Shown piece after piece: positions 49,501 to 59,130 of a DNA stretch of 64,000 bases; the first letter of the stretch is position 1; every line of letters starts with the position of its first letter. A program made the translations under genes and the position numbers. Origin of the DNA: Parapusillimonas granuli (GTDB lineage Bacteria > Pseudomonadota > Gammaproteobacteria > Burkholderiales > Burkholderiaceae_B); assembly GCF_013416525.1 (NCBI RefSeq), contig NZ_JACCEM010000006.1, positions 124,001 to 188,000 on the forward strand. The letters are read 5' to 3'. The notes beneath the pieces were generated by a model that saw only the letters and a program-made list of their open reading frames with translations, did no database searches and was not told where the DNA came from.

Positions 49501-50205
49501 TTGAGCGGGCCCCAGAGGGGGCTGGAACTGGATGCCCGGGTCGCCATCAAGGACCTGGGGGCCTATCTGGAACAGCTAGGCGTGAAAGACGCCATGAAAG
49601 CCGGGCAGGGCACGATCACCGGAAAGCTGCAGTGGCGGAACATGCCCTGGGAGTTCAGCAAGGCCGATTTGAACGGCGACGTCGAATTCAAGCTCGAAAA
49701 AGGGCGCTTCAGCTCGGTCAATTCCTATTCCGCCCGGCTGCTGGAACTTTTGTCCCTGCAGTCGGTGCGCCGCCTGGCCCGGCTGGACCTGAACCCGACC
49801 GGTCTCACCAAGGAAGGCTTCCCCTATGACAACCTGCGCGGCACCATCTTGATGCGCCAGGGCGTCCTCAGCACGCGCGATTATCGGGTGACGGGGCCCG
49901 TCGGCACGATCGTCATGGACGGCAAAGTGAACCTGATCGATGAACAGATGAATCTGCGCGCCGTCGTGATTCCCAATCTGGACGTCAGCGGCGCGGCCAT
50001 CGCGGCGGGCATCGCGGTCAATCCGGTGGTCGGCGTGGGGGCCTTCCTGACGCAATTGCTGTTGCAGGCGCCCTTGGCCAGGGCGATGACGGTGCAATAC
50101 CAGGTATCGGGTTCATGGAAGGACCCGCTGATACGCGAAACCGGCGGCCCGGACGCCAAGGGCGGCGGCGCCGGGAAAGCCGGCGAGGAGCACATCGCCC
50201 ATTGA
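46519..50205 (+). CDS. yhdP: YhdP-type AsmA-like envelope protein
   Basis: 1228 residues. One N-terminal helix (about 22-47, LALRTALLAYFALAVLVLAV) anchors a long periplasmic body with the DUF3971/TIGR02099 and C-terminal AsmA-like regions (GTIVMDGKVNLIDEQMNLRA). YhdP and its relatives (TamB, YdbH) are bridge-like proteins that move phospholipid between inner and outer membranes. An acidic insert (about 920-940, DDAEDESGDDDGDSFQ) is locally variable. Downstream genes nit2/tldD seen in many relatives are absent; gdhA faces it instead. Confidence 0.92.
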   Translation: MAKEYREPRRHAWLRVPAAFLKLALRTALLAYFALAVLVLAVRYWVLPNIDRWREPIAEQLSAALEMRVGLGEIRAQWKGLNPSFDIENVVISHPERGRLLALPAVHGTLSWRSLFSFEPRFLALTADGVDLTLRRDAGKQLHVLGRAIGGDAAAQADEGGRDAFFSWLLAQRGITLRHAKIRWLDEHKAAPPLVLEDVTLIVQNQRSDHQFSLTARPPAALGGALDLRGRLASTFSRERAFRPSDLRGELYLGLEDLRPASWTPWVDMPPHFGTDRLSTRSWLRFADGKIQRIASDTSVADGHWSLPEGGDVRARAVRLHVNGSWDSYQKVFHGRPGAAGAASPIDYRLWMQGLDLRMPELFEHAIAVDQVDADGSIEEAEGGALRLRARSLRVQNRDVDATLSGTWREGGDGAAGLVDVQGRISRAMIEAIDEYMPKTVDFDARDWMAKGLLAGTIRDAGVVLKGDLEHFPFGDEPGKGDFRIDGSYHGAVIDYLPAEGKEPGWPRLADMDGRLALHRVDLRLFAERATMLPQPGLPIELKGIEARIANLERDSVLEVQGHTAAKADAYLALVRHSPLGKMLDGLLDEARATGEWEVPLAMSLPLVDGRDGAVKGEVRFSGGEFQPMPEMPAFRRLSGALAFTETDIQAADLKGEFLGGPVAVGGGVGGGAKGLAFRGKASAAALERHVGLRGMKRLSGDFAYDAVLQRSKAGDLSLAVSTDMQGLALDFPPPLGKPAGQALPLRASWKRQAAGGDMGLSLTLGGDVEALFLHRERGKSSSYFHAGFVGLRQEIQMPMQGLALDLRYPAVDLDAWHRVAQDFSTELAPASAPARDQSRGRPLLPDVTQVRLQSGQARVQGLTLDELNFTARQPEAQQWRVDVSSKQTAGTLYWKEAQGRIAGRVDARFDRLSLGADDAEDESGDDDGDSFQVDDEFDIPAIDLRVNELRLYGRHVGALSLVGVNQSRGRLWRLDEMKVSSPHAALEGSGLWRLSGPQRGLELDARVAIKDLGAYLEQLGVKDAMKAGQGTITGKLQWRNMPWEFSKADLNGDVEFKLEKGRFSSVNSYSARLLELLSLQSVRRLARLDLNPTGLTKEGFPYDNLRGTILMRQGVLSTRDYRVTGPVGTIVMDGKVNLIDEQMNLRAVVIPNLDVSGAAIAAGIAVNPVVGVGAFLTQLLLQAPLARAMTVQYQVSGSWKDPLIRETGGPDAKGGGAGKAGEEHIAH

Positions 50206-50230
50206 AAAAGCCGGCGCGGCGGCCGGCTTT
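50205..50230. terminator. Terminator shared by yhdP and gdhA
   Basis: 9-bp stem AAAGCCGGC / GCCGGCTTT with loop GCGGCG. The left A run supplies five T on the minus strand, so it mainly serves gdhA. Confidence 0.75.
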
Positions 50231-50249
50231 CCAAAGAGCGCGCAACGGA

Positions 50250-51590
50250 TCAATACACGCCTTGCTGCAGCATGGCGTCCGCCACCTTGACGAAGCCGGC
50301 GATGTTCGCGCCGTTCACATAATTGACCGTCTTGCCTTCGCTGCCGTGATGCACGCAGTTTTCGTGGATGTCGCGCATGATGGCGTGCAGCTTGGCGTCC
50401 ACCTGATCGCGCGTCCATTGCAGGCGCTGCGCGTTCTGGCTCATTTCCAGGCCCGATACCGCCACGCCGCCGGCGTTGCTGGCCTTGCCGGGCGCATACA
50501 GGATCTTGGCTTCGACGAAGGCGTCGACCGCTTCCAGGCTGGTGGGCATGTTGGCGCCTTCGGCCACACAGCGCACGCCGTTGCGGATGAGCGTCTTCGC
50601 GTCTTCGAGCTCGAGCTCGTTCTGGGTGGCGCAGGGCAGGGCGACGTCGACCGGCACGTGCCAGGGCCGCTTGCCGGCTTCATAGACCAGGTTGAAGCGC
50701 TGGGCGTAGGTCTCGACCCGGCCGCGCTCTTCGTTCTTCAGGCGGATGAGCTCGGCCAGCTTTTCCTGCGTGAAGCCCGCCTTGTCCACCACCGTGCCGT
50801 GCGAATCCGACACGGTGACGACCTTGGCGCCCAGCTGCAGGCATTTCTCGATGGCGTATTGCGCGACGTTGCCCGAGCCCGACACCGATACGGTCAGGCC
50901 TTCTATGGACTGGTTCGCGTGCTTGAGCATTTCTTCGGCGAAGTACACGGTGCCGTAGCCGGTGGCCTCGGGGCGGATCAGGCTGCCGCCGAAGGTGATG
51001 CCCTTGCCGGTGAACACGCTGCCGGCGGAGTTCGACAGCTTTTTCATCATGCCCGCCATGAAGCCGACTTCGCGCGCACCAACGCCGATGTCGCCGGCGG
51101 GGACGTCCGTGTCCGGACCCAGGTGGCGGTAGAGTTCCAGCATGAGCGCCTGGCAGAAGCGCATGACTTCGGCGTCGGACTTGCCCTTGGGGTCGAAGTC
51201 GGAGCCGCCCTTGCCGCCGCCCATGGGCAGGGTCGTGAGGGCGTTCTTGAAGGTCTGCTCGAAGGCCAGGAATTTGAGGATGGAAAGATTGACCGAGGGG
51301 TGGAAGCGCATGCCGCCCTTGAAGGGGCCGATGGCCGAGCTGTGCTGTATGCGGAAGCCGCGATTGACCTGTACCTTGCCCTGGTCATCGACCCAGGCGA
51401 TACGGAATTGGATGGCGCGCTCGGGCTCGACCAGGCGCTCCAGCAAGCCTTGATCGGCGTATTGGGGGTTACGCTCGATGAAAGGCCACAAACTGTTCAT
51501 TACCTCTTTGACGGCTTGCATGAACTCGGGTTGGTGCGGGTCACGCGTGCGGATCTGGTCAAGAAATCGGTCTAATGTAGGTAGTGTCAT
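50250..51590 (-). CDS. gdhA: NADP-specific glutamate dehydrogenase
   Basis: Forms glutamate from 2-oxoglutarate and ammonia. 446 residues, nearly the E. coli length (447). The substrate lysine region is GGMRFHPSVNLSILKFL and PMGGGKGGSDFDPKGKS; the nucleotide-binding domain has VSVSGSGNVAQYA. ATG 51590 (MTLPTLDRFLDQI) is chosen by homology; the frame is open 37 codons upstream with no family similarity. It lies downstream of rho in the same direction but separated by a hairpin. Confidence 0.96.
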   Translation of the reverse strand: MTLPTLDRFLDQIRTRDPHQPEFMQAVKEVMNSLWPFIERNPQYADQGLLERLVEPERAIQFRIAWVDDQGKVQVNRGFRIQHSSAIGPFKGGMRFHPSVNLSILKFLAFEQTFKNALTTLPMGGGKGGSDFDPKGKSDAEVMRFCQALMLELYRHLGPDTDVPAGDIGVGAREVGFMAGMMKKLSNSAGSVFTGKGITFGGSLIRPEATGYGTVYFAEEMLKHANQSIEGLTVSVSGSGNVAQYAIEKCLQLGAKVVTVSDSHGTVVDKAGFTQEKLAELIRLKNEERGRVETYAQRFNLVYEAGKRPWHVPVDVALPCATQNELELEDAKTLIRNGVRCVAEGANMPTSLEAVDAFVEAKILYAPGKASNAGGVAVSGLEMSQNAQRLQWTRDQVDAKLHAIMRDIHENCVHHGSEGKTVNYVNGANIAGFVKVADAMLQQGVY

Positions 51591-51701
51591 CGAGAGGTGC
51601 TCTATGTGGTGCGTACTGAGTAAGCAGGACTCAGCGGGATTGAAATTGTGCGCTGTGAGTCGGCATAGTTGCTTATGTCGATTTGCGGATGCATTACGCA
51701 A

Positions 51702-51727
51702 GTAAGCCTCTCGGTTGAGAGGCTTAC
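51702..51727 (-). terminator. Perfect 11-bp hairpin between rho and gdhA
   Basis: GTAAGCCTCTC / GAGAGGCTTAC with loop GGTT, 17 bp after the rho stop. There is no T tract on the minus strand, so termination is plausible but not assured. Confidence 0.6.
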
Positions 51728-51743
51728 AGGTGTGTTCAGCCGC

Positions 51744-53000
51744 TTATTTCTTCATCATGTCGAAGAACTCGGCGTTTGTTTTGGTTGCGCGTATCTTGTC
51801 CAAAATAAACTCCATGGCTTCGATTTCGTCCATGTCGTGTATGAACTTCCTGAGTACCCAGACCTTTTGTAGAAGCTCTGGCTTGATGAGCAGTTCTTCG
51901 CGGCGTGTGCCCGACTTGTTGAGATTGATGGCGGGGTAGACGCGTTTTTCGGCCAGCCGGCGTTCGAGGTGGACCTCGCTGTTGCCGGTGCCTTTGAATT
52001 CTTCGTAGATGACTTCGTCCATGCGGCTACCGGTTTCCACCAGGGCCGTGCCGATGATGGTCAGCGAGCCGCCTTCTTCAACGTTGCGCGCGGCGCCGAA
52101 GAAGCGCTTGGGGCGCTGCAGCGCGTTGGCGTCGACGCCGCCCGTGAGGACCTTGCCCGACGCGGGTACGACCGTGTTGTAGGCGCGCGCGAGCCGGGTG
52201 ATGGAGTCGAGCAGGATGACGACGTCTTTCTTGAGCTCGACCAGGCGCTTGGCCTTTTCGATGACCATTTCAGCGACCTGGACGTGGCGCGTGGCGGGTT
52301 CGTCGAAGGTGGAGGCGACGACTTCCCCGCGCACCGTGCGCTGCATTTCGGTGACTTCTTCAGGGCGCTCGTCGACCAGCAGGACGATCATGACGGCGTC
52401 GGGGTAGTTGGTGGAGATGGCGTGCGCGATGTGCTGCATCATCACGGTCTTGCCGGACTTGGGGCTGGCCACGATCAGGGCGCGCTGGCCCTTGCCCAGC
52501 GGCGCGAAGATGTCCAGGATGCGCCCGGTGATGTTCTCTTCGCTCTTGATGTCGCGTTCGAGCGTCATGACCTCGTCGGGGTGCAGCGGCGTGAGGTTCT
52601 CGAACATGATGCGGTGCTTGATGGCCTCCGGCTGCATGCCGTTGACCTTGTCGACCTTGACCAGCGCGAAATAGCGTTCGCCGTCCTTGGGCGTGCGGAC
52701 TTCCCCTTCGATGGAGTCACCGGTGTGCAGGTTGAAGCGGCGGATCTGCGACGGCGAGATGTAGATGTCGTCGGTGCTGGCCAGGTAGGAAGTGTCGGGC
52801 GAGCGCAGAAAGCCGAAGCCGTCGGGCAGCACTTCAAGCACGCCGTCACCGAAAATTTGCTCGCCTTGCTTGGCACGCCGCTTCATGATGGCGAACATGA
52901 GCTCCTGCTTGCGCAGACGGCTAGCGTTGTCGATTTCCAGCTCTGCGGCCATTTCCAGCAGCTTCGAGACGTGCTGTGTTTTTAATTCGGTGAGATGCAT
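51744..53000 (-). CDS. rho: Transcription termination factor Rho
   Basis: Hexameric RNA helicase ending transcription at rho-dependent sites. 418 residues. The N-terminal RNA-binding domain begins [18 protein letters not shown] and includes the cold-shock-like segment [14 protein letters not shown]. The P-loop is ASPKSGKT, followed by [16 protein letters not shown] (Walker B and Q-loop region) and [13 protein letters not shown]. It follows trxA by 81 bp on the same strand, the standard Burkholderiales order. Confidence 0.98.
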   Translation of the reverse strand: MHLTELKTQHVSKLLEMAAELEIDNASRLRKQELMFAIMKRRAKQGEQIFGDGVLEVLPDGFGFLRSPDTSYLASTDDIYISPSQIRRFNLHTGDSIEGEVRTPKDGERYFALVKVDKVNGMQPEAIKHRIMFENLTPLHPDEVMTLERDIKSEENITGRILDIFAPLGKGQRALIVASPKSGKTVMMQHIAHAISTNYPDAVMIVLLVDERPEEVTEMQRTVRGEVVASTFDEPATRHVQVAEMVIEKAKRLVELKKDVVILLDSITRLARAYNTVVPASGKVLTGGVDANALQRPKRFFGAARNVEEGGSLTIIGTALVETGSRMDEVIYEEFKGTGNSEVHLERRLAEKRVYPAINLNKSGTRREELLIKPELLQKVWVLRKFIHDMDEIEAMEFILDKIRATKTNAEFFDMMKK

Positions 53001-53081
53001 GTGAGAAGAGAAGGGGGTATTTGCAAGATCGTGGCGAGCCAGAGTAGGCTCGCGCGCAAAACGATGGGAGTCGAGTCGAGA

Positions 53082-53408
53082 TTACAGGGATTCGTCCAGG
53101 AACGCGGTCAGTTGAGACTTGGACAATGCGCCTACCTTGGTTGCGGCGGCTTTGCCGTCTTTGAACAACATCAGGGTGGGGATGCCGCGAATGCCGAACT
53201 TGGCGGCGGTTTCGGGGTTTTCATCTACATTGACTTTGGCAATGATAACACGGCCTTCATACTGCTTGGCGGCTTCATCGAGCAAAGGCGCGATCATCTT
53301 GCAGGGACCGCACCACGCCGCCCAGTAGTCGACCAGCACGGGCAGGCTGGAGTTGATGACGTCGGCGTCGAAGGACGCGTCGCTCACGTGTTTGATGGAT
53401 TCGCTCAT
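53082..53408 (-). CDS. trxA: Thioredoxin 1
   Basis: 108-residue cytosolic dithiol reductase with the redox motif [10 protein letters not shown] and the cis-proline region [14 protein letters not shown] 53408 ([13 protein letters not shown]) is the family start; the upstream open frame is low-complexity. A -10-like TATAGT on the minus strand (53442-53447) lies about 35 bp before the ATG. The parE gene starts divergently 199 bp away. Confidence 0.97.
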   Translation of the reverse strand: MSESIKHVSDASFDADVINSSLPVLVDYWAAWCGPCKMIAPLLDEAAKQYEGRVIIAKVNVDENPETAAKFGIRGIPTLMLFKDGKAAATKVGALSKSQLTAFLDESL

Positions 53409-53607
53409 GATAAAAAAGAAAAAAGAGATCGGAGTCTGAAAACTATACGGGAATGCAAGCAAACCGCACAATGTATTCTATTAATCGTGTGTGATCGTTT
53501 GTTGCTGGATTCTGACAAGCATACCACTGTCGTGCCGTGTTGGGTGGGTTCGCGGGCGCCCGGCAGTCCGTAAAATACCCACTCTTCACACCAGATTCGA
53601 GACTAAA

Positions 53608-55569
53608 TTGGCTACACCACGCTACGACGAAGCATCCATCCGGGTCCTGAAGGGCCTGGAGCCGGTGCGGCAAAGGCCGGGTATGTACACCCGCACCGAC
53701 AACCCTTTGCACATACTCCAGGAAGTCATCGACAACGCGGCCGACGAGGCGCTGGCGGGCTTCGGCCGGCAGATCGACGTGACCCTGCATGCCGACGGCA
53801 GCGTCACGGTGGAGGACGACGGCCGCGGCATCCCCGTGGGCCTGCATCCGGAAGAGAACGCGCCGGTGGCCGAGCTCGTCTTCACGCGCCTGCATGCCGG
53901 CGGCAAGTTCGACAAGAAGGACGGCGGCGCCTATGCGTTCTCCGGCGGCTTGCACGGGGTGGGGGTCTCGGTCACGAATGCGCTGGCCAAGCGCCTGGAA
54001 GTGCGGATCTGGCGCGACGGCGCGACGCACGAGCTGGTCTTCGCCGGCGGCGAGGTGCTGGAGCCCCTGCGCACGCTCGAATCCGTGTCCCGCCGCAAGA
54101 CGGGCACCCGCGTGCGCGTGTGGCCGGACCCGCATTATTTCGACAGCGCGGCGGTGCCGCTGGCCGACCTGATACACGTGCTGCGCAGCAAGGCGGTCCT
54201 GCTCAACGACGTCAAGGTCACGCTCACCATCGAAAAGACCGGCGAGCGGCGCGAATGGCAGTATCGCGACGGCCTGCGCGGCTATCTCGAAGAGGCCCTG
54301 GACGGCGCCGAGAAAATCATCCCGGTGTTCGAAGGCCGGCAGTACGCCGCCGAGGACGACGAGTCCTTCGCCCCGGGGGAGGGCGCGCACTGGGCGGTGG
54401 CCTGGACGGCCGAAGGGACGGTGCTGCGCGAATCCTACGTCAACCTCATTTCCACCACCGCGGGCGGAACCCACGAATCGGGCCTGCGCGAAGGCTTGTT
54501 CAATGCCGTCAAGGCGTTCGCGGAACTGCACGGCCTGGTTCCCAAGGGGGTCAAGCTCCTGCCCGAGGACGTCTTCGCGCGCGCCAGCTTCGTGCTGTCG
54601 GCCAAGGTGCTGGACCCGCAGTTCCAGGGGCAGATCAAGGAACGCCTGAACAGCCGGGACGCCGTCCGGCTGGTCAGCGGCTTCGTGAAGAACGCGCTCG
54701 ACCTCTGGCTGAATGCCAACGTCGAGTACGGCAAGAAGCTCGCCGAGACGGCCATCCGCCAGGCGCAGGCGCGCGCGCGTTCCCTGCAGAAGGTCGAGAA
54801 GCGCAAGAGCTCGGGGGTCGCGGTGCTGCCGGGCAAGCTCACGGACTGCGAGTCCAGCGACGCGGCCCGCACCGAGATTTTCCTGGTGGAAGGCGATTCC
54901 GCCGGCGGCTCCGCCAAGATGGGCCGCGACAAGGAATTCCAGGCGGTGCTGCCTTTGCGGGGCAAGGTCCTGAACTCCTGGGAAGTCGACCGGGAGCGCC
55001 TGTTCGCCAACAACGAGATCCACGACATCTCGGTGGCGATAGGCGTGGACCCTCACGGCCCGTCCGATTCCCCGGATCTCTCCGGCTTGCGCTACGGCCG
55101 CATCTGCATCCTGTCGGACGCCGACGTCGATGGCTCCCACATACAGGTGCTGCTGCTCACTCTGTTCTTCAAGCATTTTCCGAAGCTGGTCGAAGCCGGC
55201 CACGTCCATGTGGCGCGGCCTCCGCTGTTCCGGGTGGACGTCCCTGCGGCGGGCAAGCGGCCGGCCCGCAAGGTGTATTGCCTGGACCAGGGCGAACTCG
55301 ACGTGGTCCAGGAAAAACTGCGCACGGAAGGGTTGCGGGAAGGCAGCTGGAGCATCAGCCGCTTCAAGGGGCTGGGCGAAATGAGCGCCGAGCAGCTTTG
55401 GGACACCACCATGAATCCCGACACGCGCCGCCTGATGCGGGTGGGCTATGGCGCGCTCGACGCCCGGGCCACGACCGAAATGTTCGACATGCTCATGGGC
55501 AAGGGCGAATCGGCGCATCGCCGCAGCTGGCTGGAAGAAAAAGGCAATTTGGCCGAGGTCGACGTCTGA
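53608..55569 (+). CDS. parE: DNA topoisomerase IV subunit B
   Basis: ATPase subunit of topoisomerase IV, which decatenates daughter chromosomes. 653 residues, apparently from a TTG start (M-ATPRYDEASIRVLKGLEPV), which matches the family. In-frame upstream ATGs add a sequence unlike ParE. GHKL ATPase motifs are EVIDNAADEALAG, DDGRGIPVG and GGLHGVGVSVTNAL; the TOPRIM motif is EGDSAGGSAKMGRDK with DADVDGSHI. A TAAAAT -10-like box lies about 30 bp before the TTG. parC follows after 34 bp. Confidence 0.96.
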   Translation: MATPRYDEASIRVLKGLEPVRQRPGMYTRTDNPLHILQEVIDNAADEALAGFGRQIDVTLHADGSVTVEDDGRGIPVGLHPEENAPVAELVFTRLHAGGKFDKKDGGAYAFSGGLHGVGVSVTNALAKRLEVRIWRDGATHELVFAGGEVLEPLRTLESVSRRKTGTRVRVWPDPHYFDSAAVPLADLIHVLRSKAVLLNDVKVTLTIEKTGERREWQYRDGLRGYLEEALDGAEKIIPVFEGRQYAAEDDESFAPGEGAHWAVAWTAEGTVLRESYVNLISTTAGGTHESGLREGLFNAVKAFAELHGLVPKGVKLLPEDVFARASFVLSAKVLDPQFQGQIKERLNSRDAVRLVSGFVKNALDLWLNANVEYGKKLAETAIRQAQARARSLQKVEKRKSSGVAVLPGKLTDCESSDAARTEIFLVEGDSAGGSAKMGRDKEFQAVLPLRGKVLNSWEVDRERLFANNEIHDISVAIGVDPHGPSDSPDLSGLRYGRICILSDADVDGSHIQVLLLTLFFKHFPKLVEAGHVHVARPPLFRVDVPAAGKRPARKVYCLDQGELDVVQEKLRTEGLREGSWSISRFKGLGEMSAEQLWDTTMNPDTRRLMRVGYGALDARATTEMFDMLMGKGESAHRRSWLEEKGNLAEVDV

Positions 55570-55603
55570 CGTCTGCAGGCCTTGACCCACACCGGGATGG
55601 ATA

Positions 55604-57910
55604 ATGGATAGTACACAAGCAGATTTGTTCGACCAGGGCGGCGATGACGGCGCCGGCATGACGCTGGCCCACTATGCCGAGCAGGCCTACCTGGATTACG
55701 CGGTATCGGTGGTGCGCGGCCGGGCCCTGCCCGACGTGGCCGACGGCCAGAAGCCCGTGCAGCGCCGCATACTGTATGCCATGCAGGCCATGGGCCTGGG
55801 GGCGGGGGCCAAGCCCGTCAAGTCGGCGCGCGTCGTGGGCGACGTGCTGGGCAAGTACCACCCCCATGGCGACCAGGCCGCCTATGACGCCATGGTGCGC
55901 ATGGCGCAGGACTTCACCTTGCGCTACCCGCTGGTGGACGGCCACGGCAACTTCGGCTCGCGCGACGGCGACAACGCGGCGGCCATGCGCTATACCGAAG
56001 CCCGCCTCACGCCCTTCGCCCGCATCCTGCTGGACGAGCTCGACGAAGGCACGGTCGATTTCATCGCCAACTACGACGGCAGCCAGAAAGAGCCGGTCCT
56101 GCTGCCGGCGCGGCTGCCCGTCATGCTGTTGAACGGCGCATCGGGCATCGCGGTCGGCATGGCCACCGAGATCCCGTCCCACAACCTGCGCGAGGTGGCG
56201 AATGCCTGCGTGGCGCTCATCCGCAATCCCAAGCTGCCGGACGAGGAACTCTACGCCCTGGTGCCGGGGCCCGATTACGCCGGCGGCGGCCAGATCATTT
56301 CCTCGCCCGCCGACATCGCCCACATCTACGCCACCGGCCGCGGCTCGATCAAGGCGCGCGCGCGCTGGCGCTTCGAGGAACTGGCGCGCGGCCAATGGCA
56401 GCTGGTGGCGTACGAACTGCCGCCCGGCACTTCCGCGCAGAAGATCCTGGAGGAAATCGAGGACCTGACCAACCCCAAGGTCAAGGCCGGCAAGAAAAGC
56501 CTGACGGCCGAACAGCAGCAGACCAAGGCGCTCGTGCTGGGCATGCTGGACGCCGTGCGCGACGAATCGGGCAAGGACGCGGCGGTGCGCCTGGTGTTCG
56601 AGCCCAAGACCAGCCGCATCGACCGGGACGAATTCGTGAACCTGCTGCTGGCGCAGACCAGCATGGAAGGCAACGCCCCGATCAACCTCGTCTGCCTGGG
56701 CACGGACGGCCGTCCGCGCCAGAAGCCGCTGCGGCAGGTCCTGGCCGAATGGCTGGAGTTCCGCGCCCACACCATGACGCGCCGGACCGAATACCGCCTG
56801 GACAAGGTGACGGACCGCATCCACGTGCTGGAAGGGCGCATGGTGGTCTACCTGAACGTCGACGAGGTCATCCAGACCATCCGCGAATCGGACGAGCCCA
56901 AGGCGGCGCTGATGGCGCGCTTCGAGCTTTCGGAAAGGCAGGCCGAGGACATCCTGGAAATGCGCTTGCGCCAGCTGGCCAGGCTGGAAGGCTTCAAGAT
57001 AGAGAAGGAGCTGGAAGAGCGCAACACCGAGCAGGCGTCCCTGCGCGAGCTGCTGGACAACCCCGCCGCGTTCAAGCGCTTGATGGTCAAGGAAATAGAA
57101 GCCGACGCCAAGCAATACGGCGACGACCGCCGCACCCTGATCGAAACGGCCGAGCGCGCGGTGCTGGAATCCAAGGTGGTCGAGGAACCGGTCACGGTGA
57201 TCATGTCGCAGAAGGGCTGGCTGCGCGCGCGGCAGGGCCACGGCCACGATGCGGCGCAATTCGGCTTCAAGACGGGCGATGCCCTGTACGACACCGCCGA
57301 GTGCCTGACCACCGACGAGCTGGTCGCCATATCGAACACGGGGCGGGTCTATACGGTCGCGGTGTCCAGCCTGCCTTCGGCGCGCGGGGACGGCCAGCCC
57401 ATCACTTCCATGATCGACCTGGAGCCGGGCGCGCGCATCGTGCACATGGTGGCCGGGCCGGCGGAACAGCGCTATGTGCTGGGTACGCGCTCGGGCTATG
57501 GCTTCATCGCGAAACACAAGGACCTGACCACCCGGCAGCGGGCCGGCAAGCAGTTCCTCAGCCTGGAGGGCTCGGACACGCTGCTCAAGCCGCTGGTCTT
57601 GCGCGGCACCGACACGCACGTGGCCATGCTGGCCCGCAAGGGCCGCTTCCTCGTCGTCGACCTGCACGAGTTCAAGTCGCTGTCGGGGGGCGGGCGCGGC
57701 ACCATCCTGATGGGGCTGGACGAGGGCGACGCGGTGGCGCAGTGGGTGCCCGTCGGCCCCGAGGGCATACTGGTCAGCGGCATATACCGCGCCAAAGACA
57801 CCACCTGGAGCATGGACATGCAAGCGCTGGCCGAATACATGGGCAAGCGCGCCAGAAAAGGCAAGGCCTTGTCCCTGAAGATGAAGCAACCTACACTTTT
57901 GCGGGCCTGA
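55604..57910 (+). CDS. parC: DNA topoisomerase IV subunit A
   Basis: Breakage-reunion subunit, 768 residues. The quinolone-determining region is near [19 protein letters not shown], and the catalytic tyrosine is in [14 protein letters not shown]. The C-terminal DNA-wrapping beta-pinwheel has repeats such as [11 protein letters not shown] and [14 protein letters not shown]. Same operon as parE. A strong GC hairpin ends the pair. Confidence 0.97.
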   Translation: MDSTQADLFDQGGDDGAGMTLAHYAEQAYLDYAVSVVRGRALPDVADGQKPVQRRILYAMQAMGLGAGAKPVKSARVVGDVLGKYHPHGDQAAYDAMVRMAQDFTLRYPLVDGHGNFGSRDGDNAAAMRYTEARLTPFARILLDELDEGTVDFIANYDGSQKEPVLLPARLPVMLLNGASGIAVGMATEIPSHNLREVANACVALIRNPKLPDEELYALVPGPDYAGGGQIISSPADIAHIYATGRGSIKARARWRFEELARGQWQLVAYELPPGTSAQKILEEIEDLTNPKVKAGKKSLTAEQQQTKALVLGMLDAVRDESGKDAAVRLVFEPKTSRIDRDEFVNLLLAQTSMEGNAPINLVCLGTDGRPRQKPLRQVLAEWLEFRAHTMTRRTEYRLDKVTDRIHVLEGRMVVYLNVDEVIQTIRESDEPKAALMARFELSERQAEDILEMRLRQLARLEGFKIEKELEERNTEQASLRELLDNPAAFKRLMVKEIEADAKQYGDDRRTLIETAERAVLESKVVEEPVTVIMSQKGWLRARQGHGHDAAQFGFKTGDALYDTAECLTTDELVAISNTGRVYTVAVSSLPSARGDGQPITSMIDLEPGARIVHMVAGPAEQRYVLGTRSGYGFIAKHKDLTTRQRAGKQFLSLEGSDTLLKPLVLRGTDTHVAMLARKGRFLVVDLHEFKSLSGGGRGTILMGLDEGDAVAQWVPVGPEGILVSGIYRAKDTTWSMDMQALAEYMGKRARKGKALSLKMKQPTLLRA

Positions 57911-57916
57911 CGGCGG

Positions 57917-57958
57917 CGCGGCGCCGGCCGGGGCATCCGCCGGCGCCGCGGCGCTTTT
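57917..57958 (+). terminator. GC-rich terminator after parC
   Basis: 12-bp perfect stem CGCGGCGCCGGC / GCCGGCGCCGCG with a 10-base loop, then GCGC and four T. Confidence 0.7.
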
Positions 57959-58020
57959 CCTGCCCCGGGCGCCAAAGCCTTAAAATGGCGTAATTTTCAT
58001 CCATTTCCATTGTCAGACTT

Positions 58021-59055
58021 ATGAGTTTCAAGGTTACCGTCCAGCCCAGCAACCACGCTTTCACGGTCGAGGACGGTCAGTCCGTGCTCGATGCCGCCCT
58101 TGCCGCCGGCATCGTCCTGCCCTACAGCTGCCGCAACGGCGCATGCTCCACCTGCAAGGGCAAAGTCCTGGAAGGCAGCTTCGACGCCGGCGACAGTCCG
58201 GCCCATGTGCTGGCGCCCGAAGAGCTCGAGCAGGGCTACACCCTGTTCTGCCAGGCCAAGCCGACCTCGGACATGGTCATCGAGGCGCGCGAGATCCGCA
58301 TGGCCAGCGACATCCAGATCCGCAAGATGCCGGCGCGGGTGATGGCCATCGAAGACGCCGCCAGCGACGTGAAAATCATCAAGCTGCAGCTGCCCGCCGC
58401 CGATCCCTTCCGCTACTACGCCGGCCAGTACCTGGAATTCATCCTGAAAGACGGGCGGCGGCGCAGCTATTCCATGGCCACCATCCCCAACGAAAACAAC
58501 CTCGTCGAGCTGCATATCCGGCACACGCCCGGCGGCGTGTTCACCGATCACGTCTTCGGCGCCGGGGCCACGCAGATGAAGCCGCGCGAGATCCTGCGCG
58601 TCGAGGGTCCGCTGGGGTCCTTCTTCCTGCGCGAGGAAAGCGGCAAGCCCATCGTTTTCCTGGCCAGCGGCACCGGCTTCGCCCCCATCAAGGCCATCAT
58701 CGAGCGCATGATGGAAACGGGCAGCACGCGCAAGGCCGTGCTGTACTGGGGCGGGCGTCGGCCGGCGGATCTCTACATGGATGCCCTGGCGCGCGAATGG
58801 GAGACAACCCTGCCGGACTTCACCTATGTTCCCGTCGTCTCCGACGCCTTGCCCGAAGACGGCTGGACGGGCCGAGGCGGCTACGTGCACCAGGCCGTGA
58901 TGCAAGACCTGCCGGATCTCTCCGGGCACCAGGTCTATGCCTGCGGCGCACCCGTCGTGGTCGAAAGCGCGAGGCGGGATTTCGTGAAGCTCTGCGGGCT
59001 GCCGGAAGAAGAGTTCTACGCGGACGCCTTCACGACCGAGGCGGACATCGCCTAG
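58021..59055 (+). CDS. Ferredoxin-flavin NAD(P)H reductase, 2Fe-2S domain first
   Basis: 344 residues. The N-terminal plant-type 2Fe-2S ferredoxin is at about 1-90 (PYSCRNGACSTCKGKVLEG plus FCQAK), followed by an FNR-like FAD domain (RRRSYSMATIP) and NAD domain (FLASGTGFAPIKAII). This domain order is the reverse of PaaE. Such proteins are often labelled CDP-6-deoxy-delta-3,4-glucoseen reductase, but no deoxysugar genes are nearby. A general electron-transfer role for an unknown oxygenase or reductase partner is more cautious. dadA follows after 75 bp. Confidence 0.85.
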   Translation: MSFKVTVQPSNHAFTVEDGQSVLDAALAAGIVLPYSCRNGACSTCKGKVLEGSFDAGDSPAHVLAPEELEQGYTLFCQAKPTSDMVIEAREIRMASDIQIRKMPARVMAIEDAASDVKIIKLQLPAADPFRYYAGQYLEFILKDGRRRSYSMATIPNENNLVELHIRHTPGGVFTDHVFGAGATQMKPREILRVEGPLGSFFLREESGKPIVFLASGTGFAPIKAIIERMMETGSTRKAVLYWGGRRPADLYMDALAREWETTLPDFTYVPVVSDALPEDGWTGRGGYVHQAVMQDLPDLSGHQVYACGAPVVVESARRDFVKLCGLPEEEFYADAFTTEADIA

Positions 59056-59130
59056 CCTGGTGCGCGTGCGCCTGGCGGGATTCTCGGCAGGCGGCGCCAA
59101 GCAATCCAACCAGCATCAAAGGAAAGCGCA

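Noticed and set aside
53409-53607. Small RNA or riboswitch between trxA and parE
   Set aside because: Only promoter-like boxes were seen; no convincing hairpin and T-run structure.
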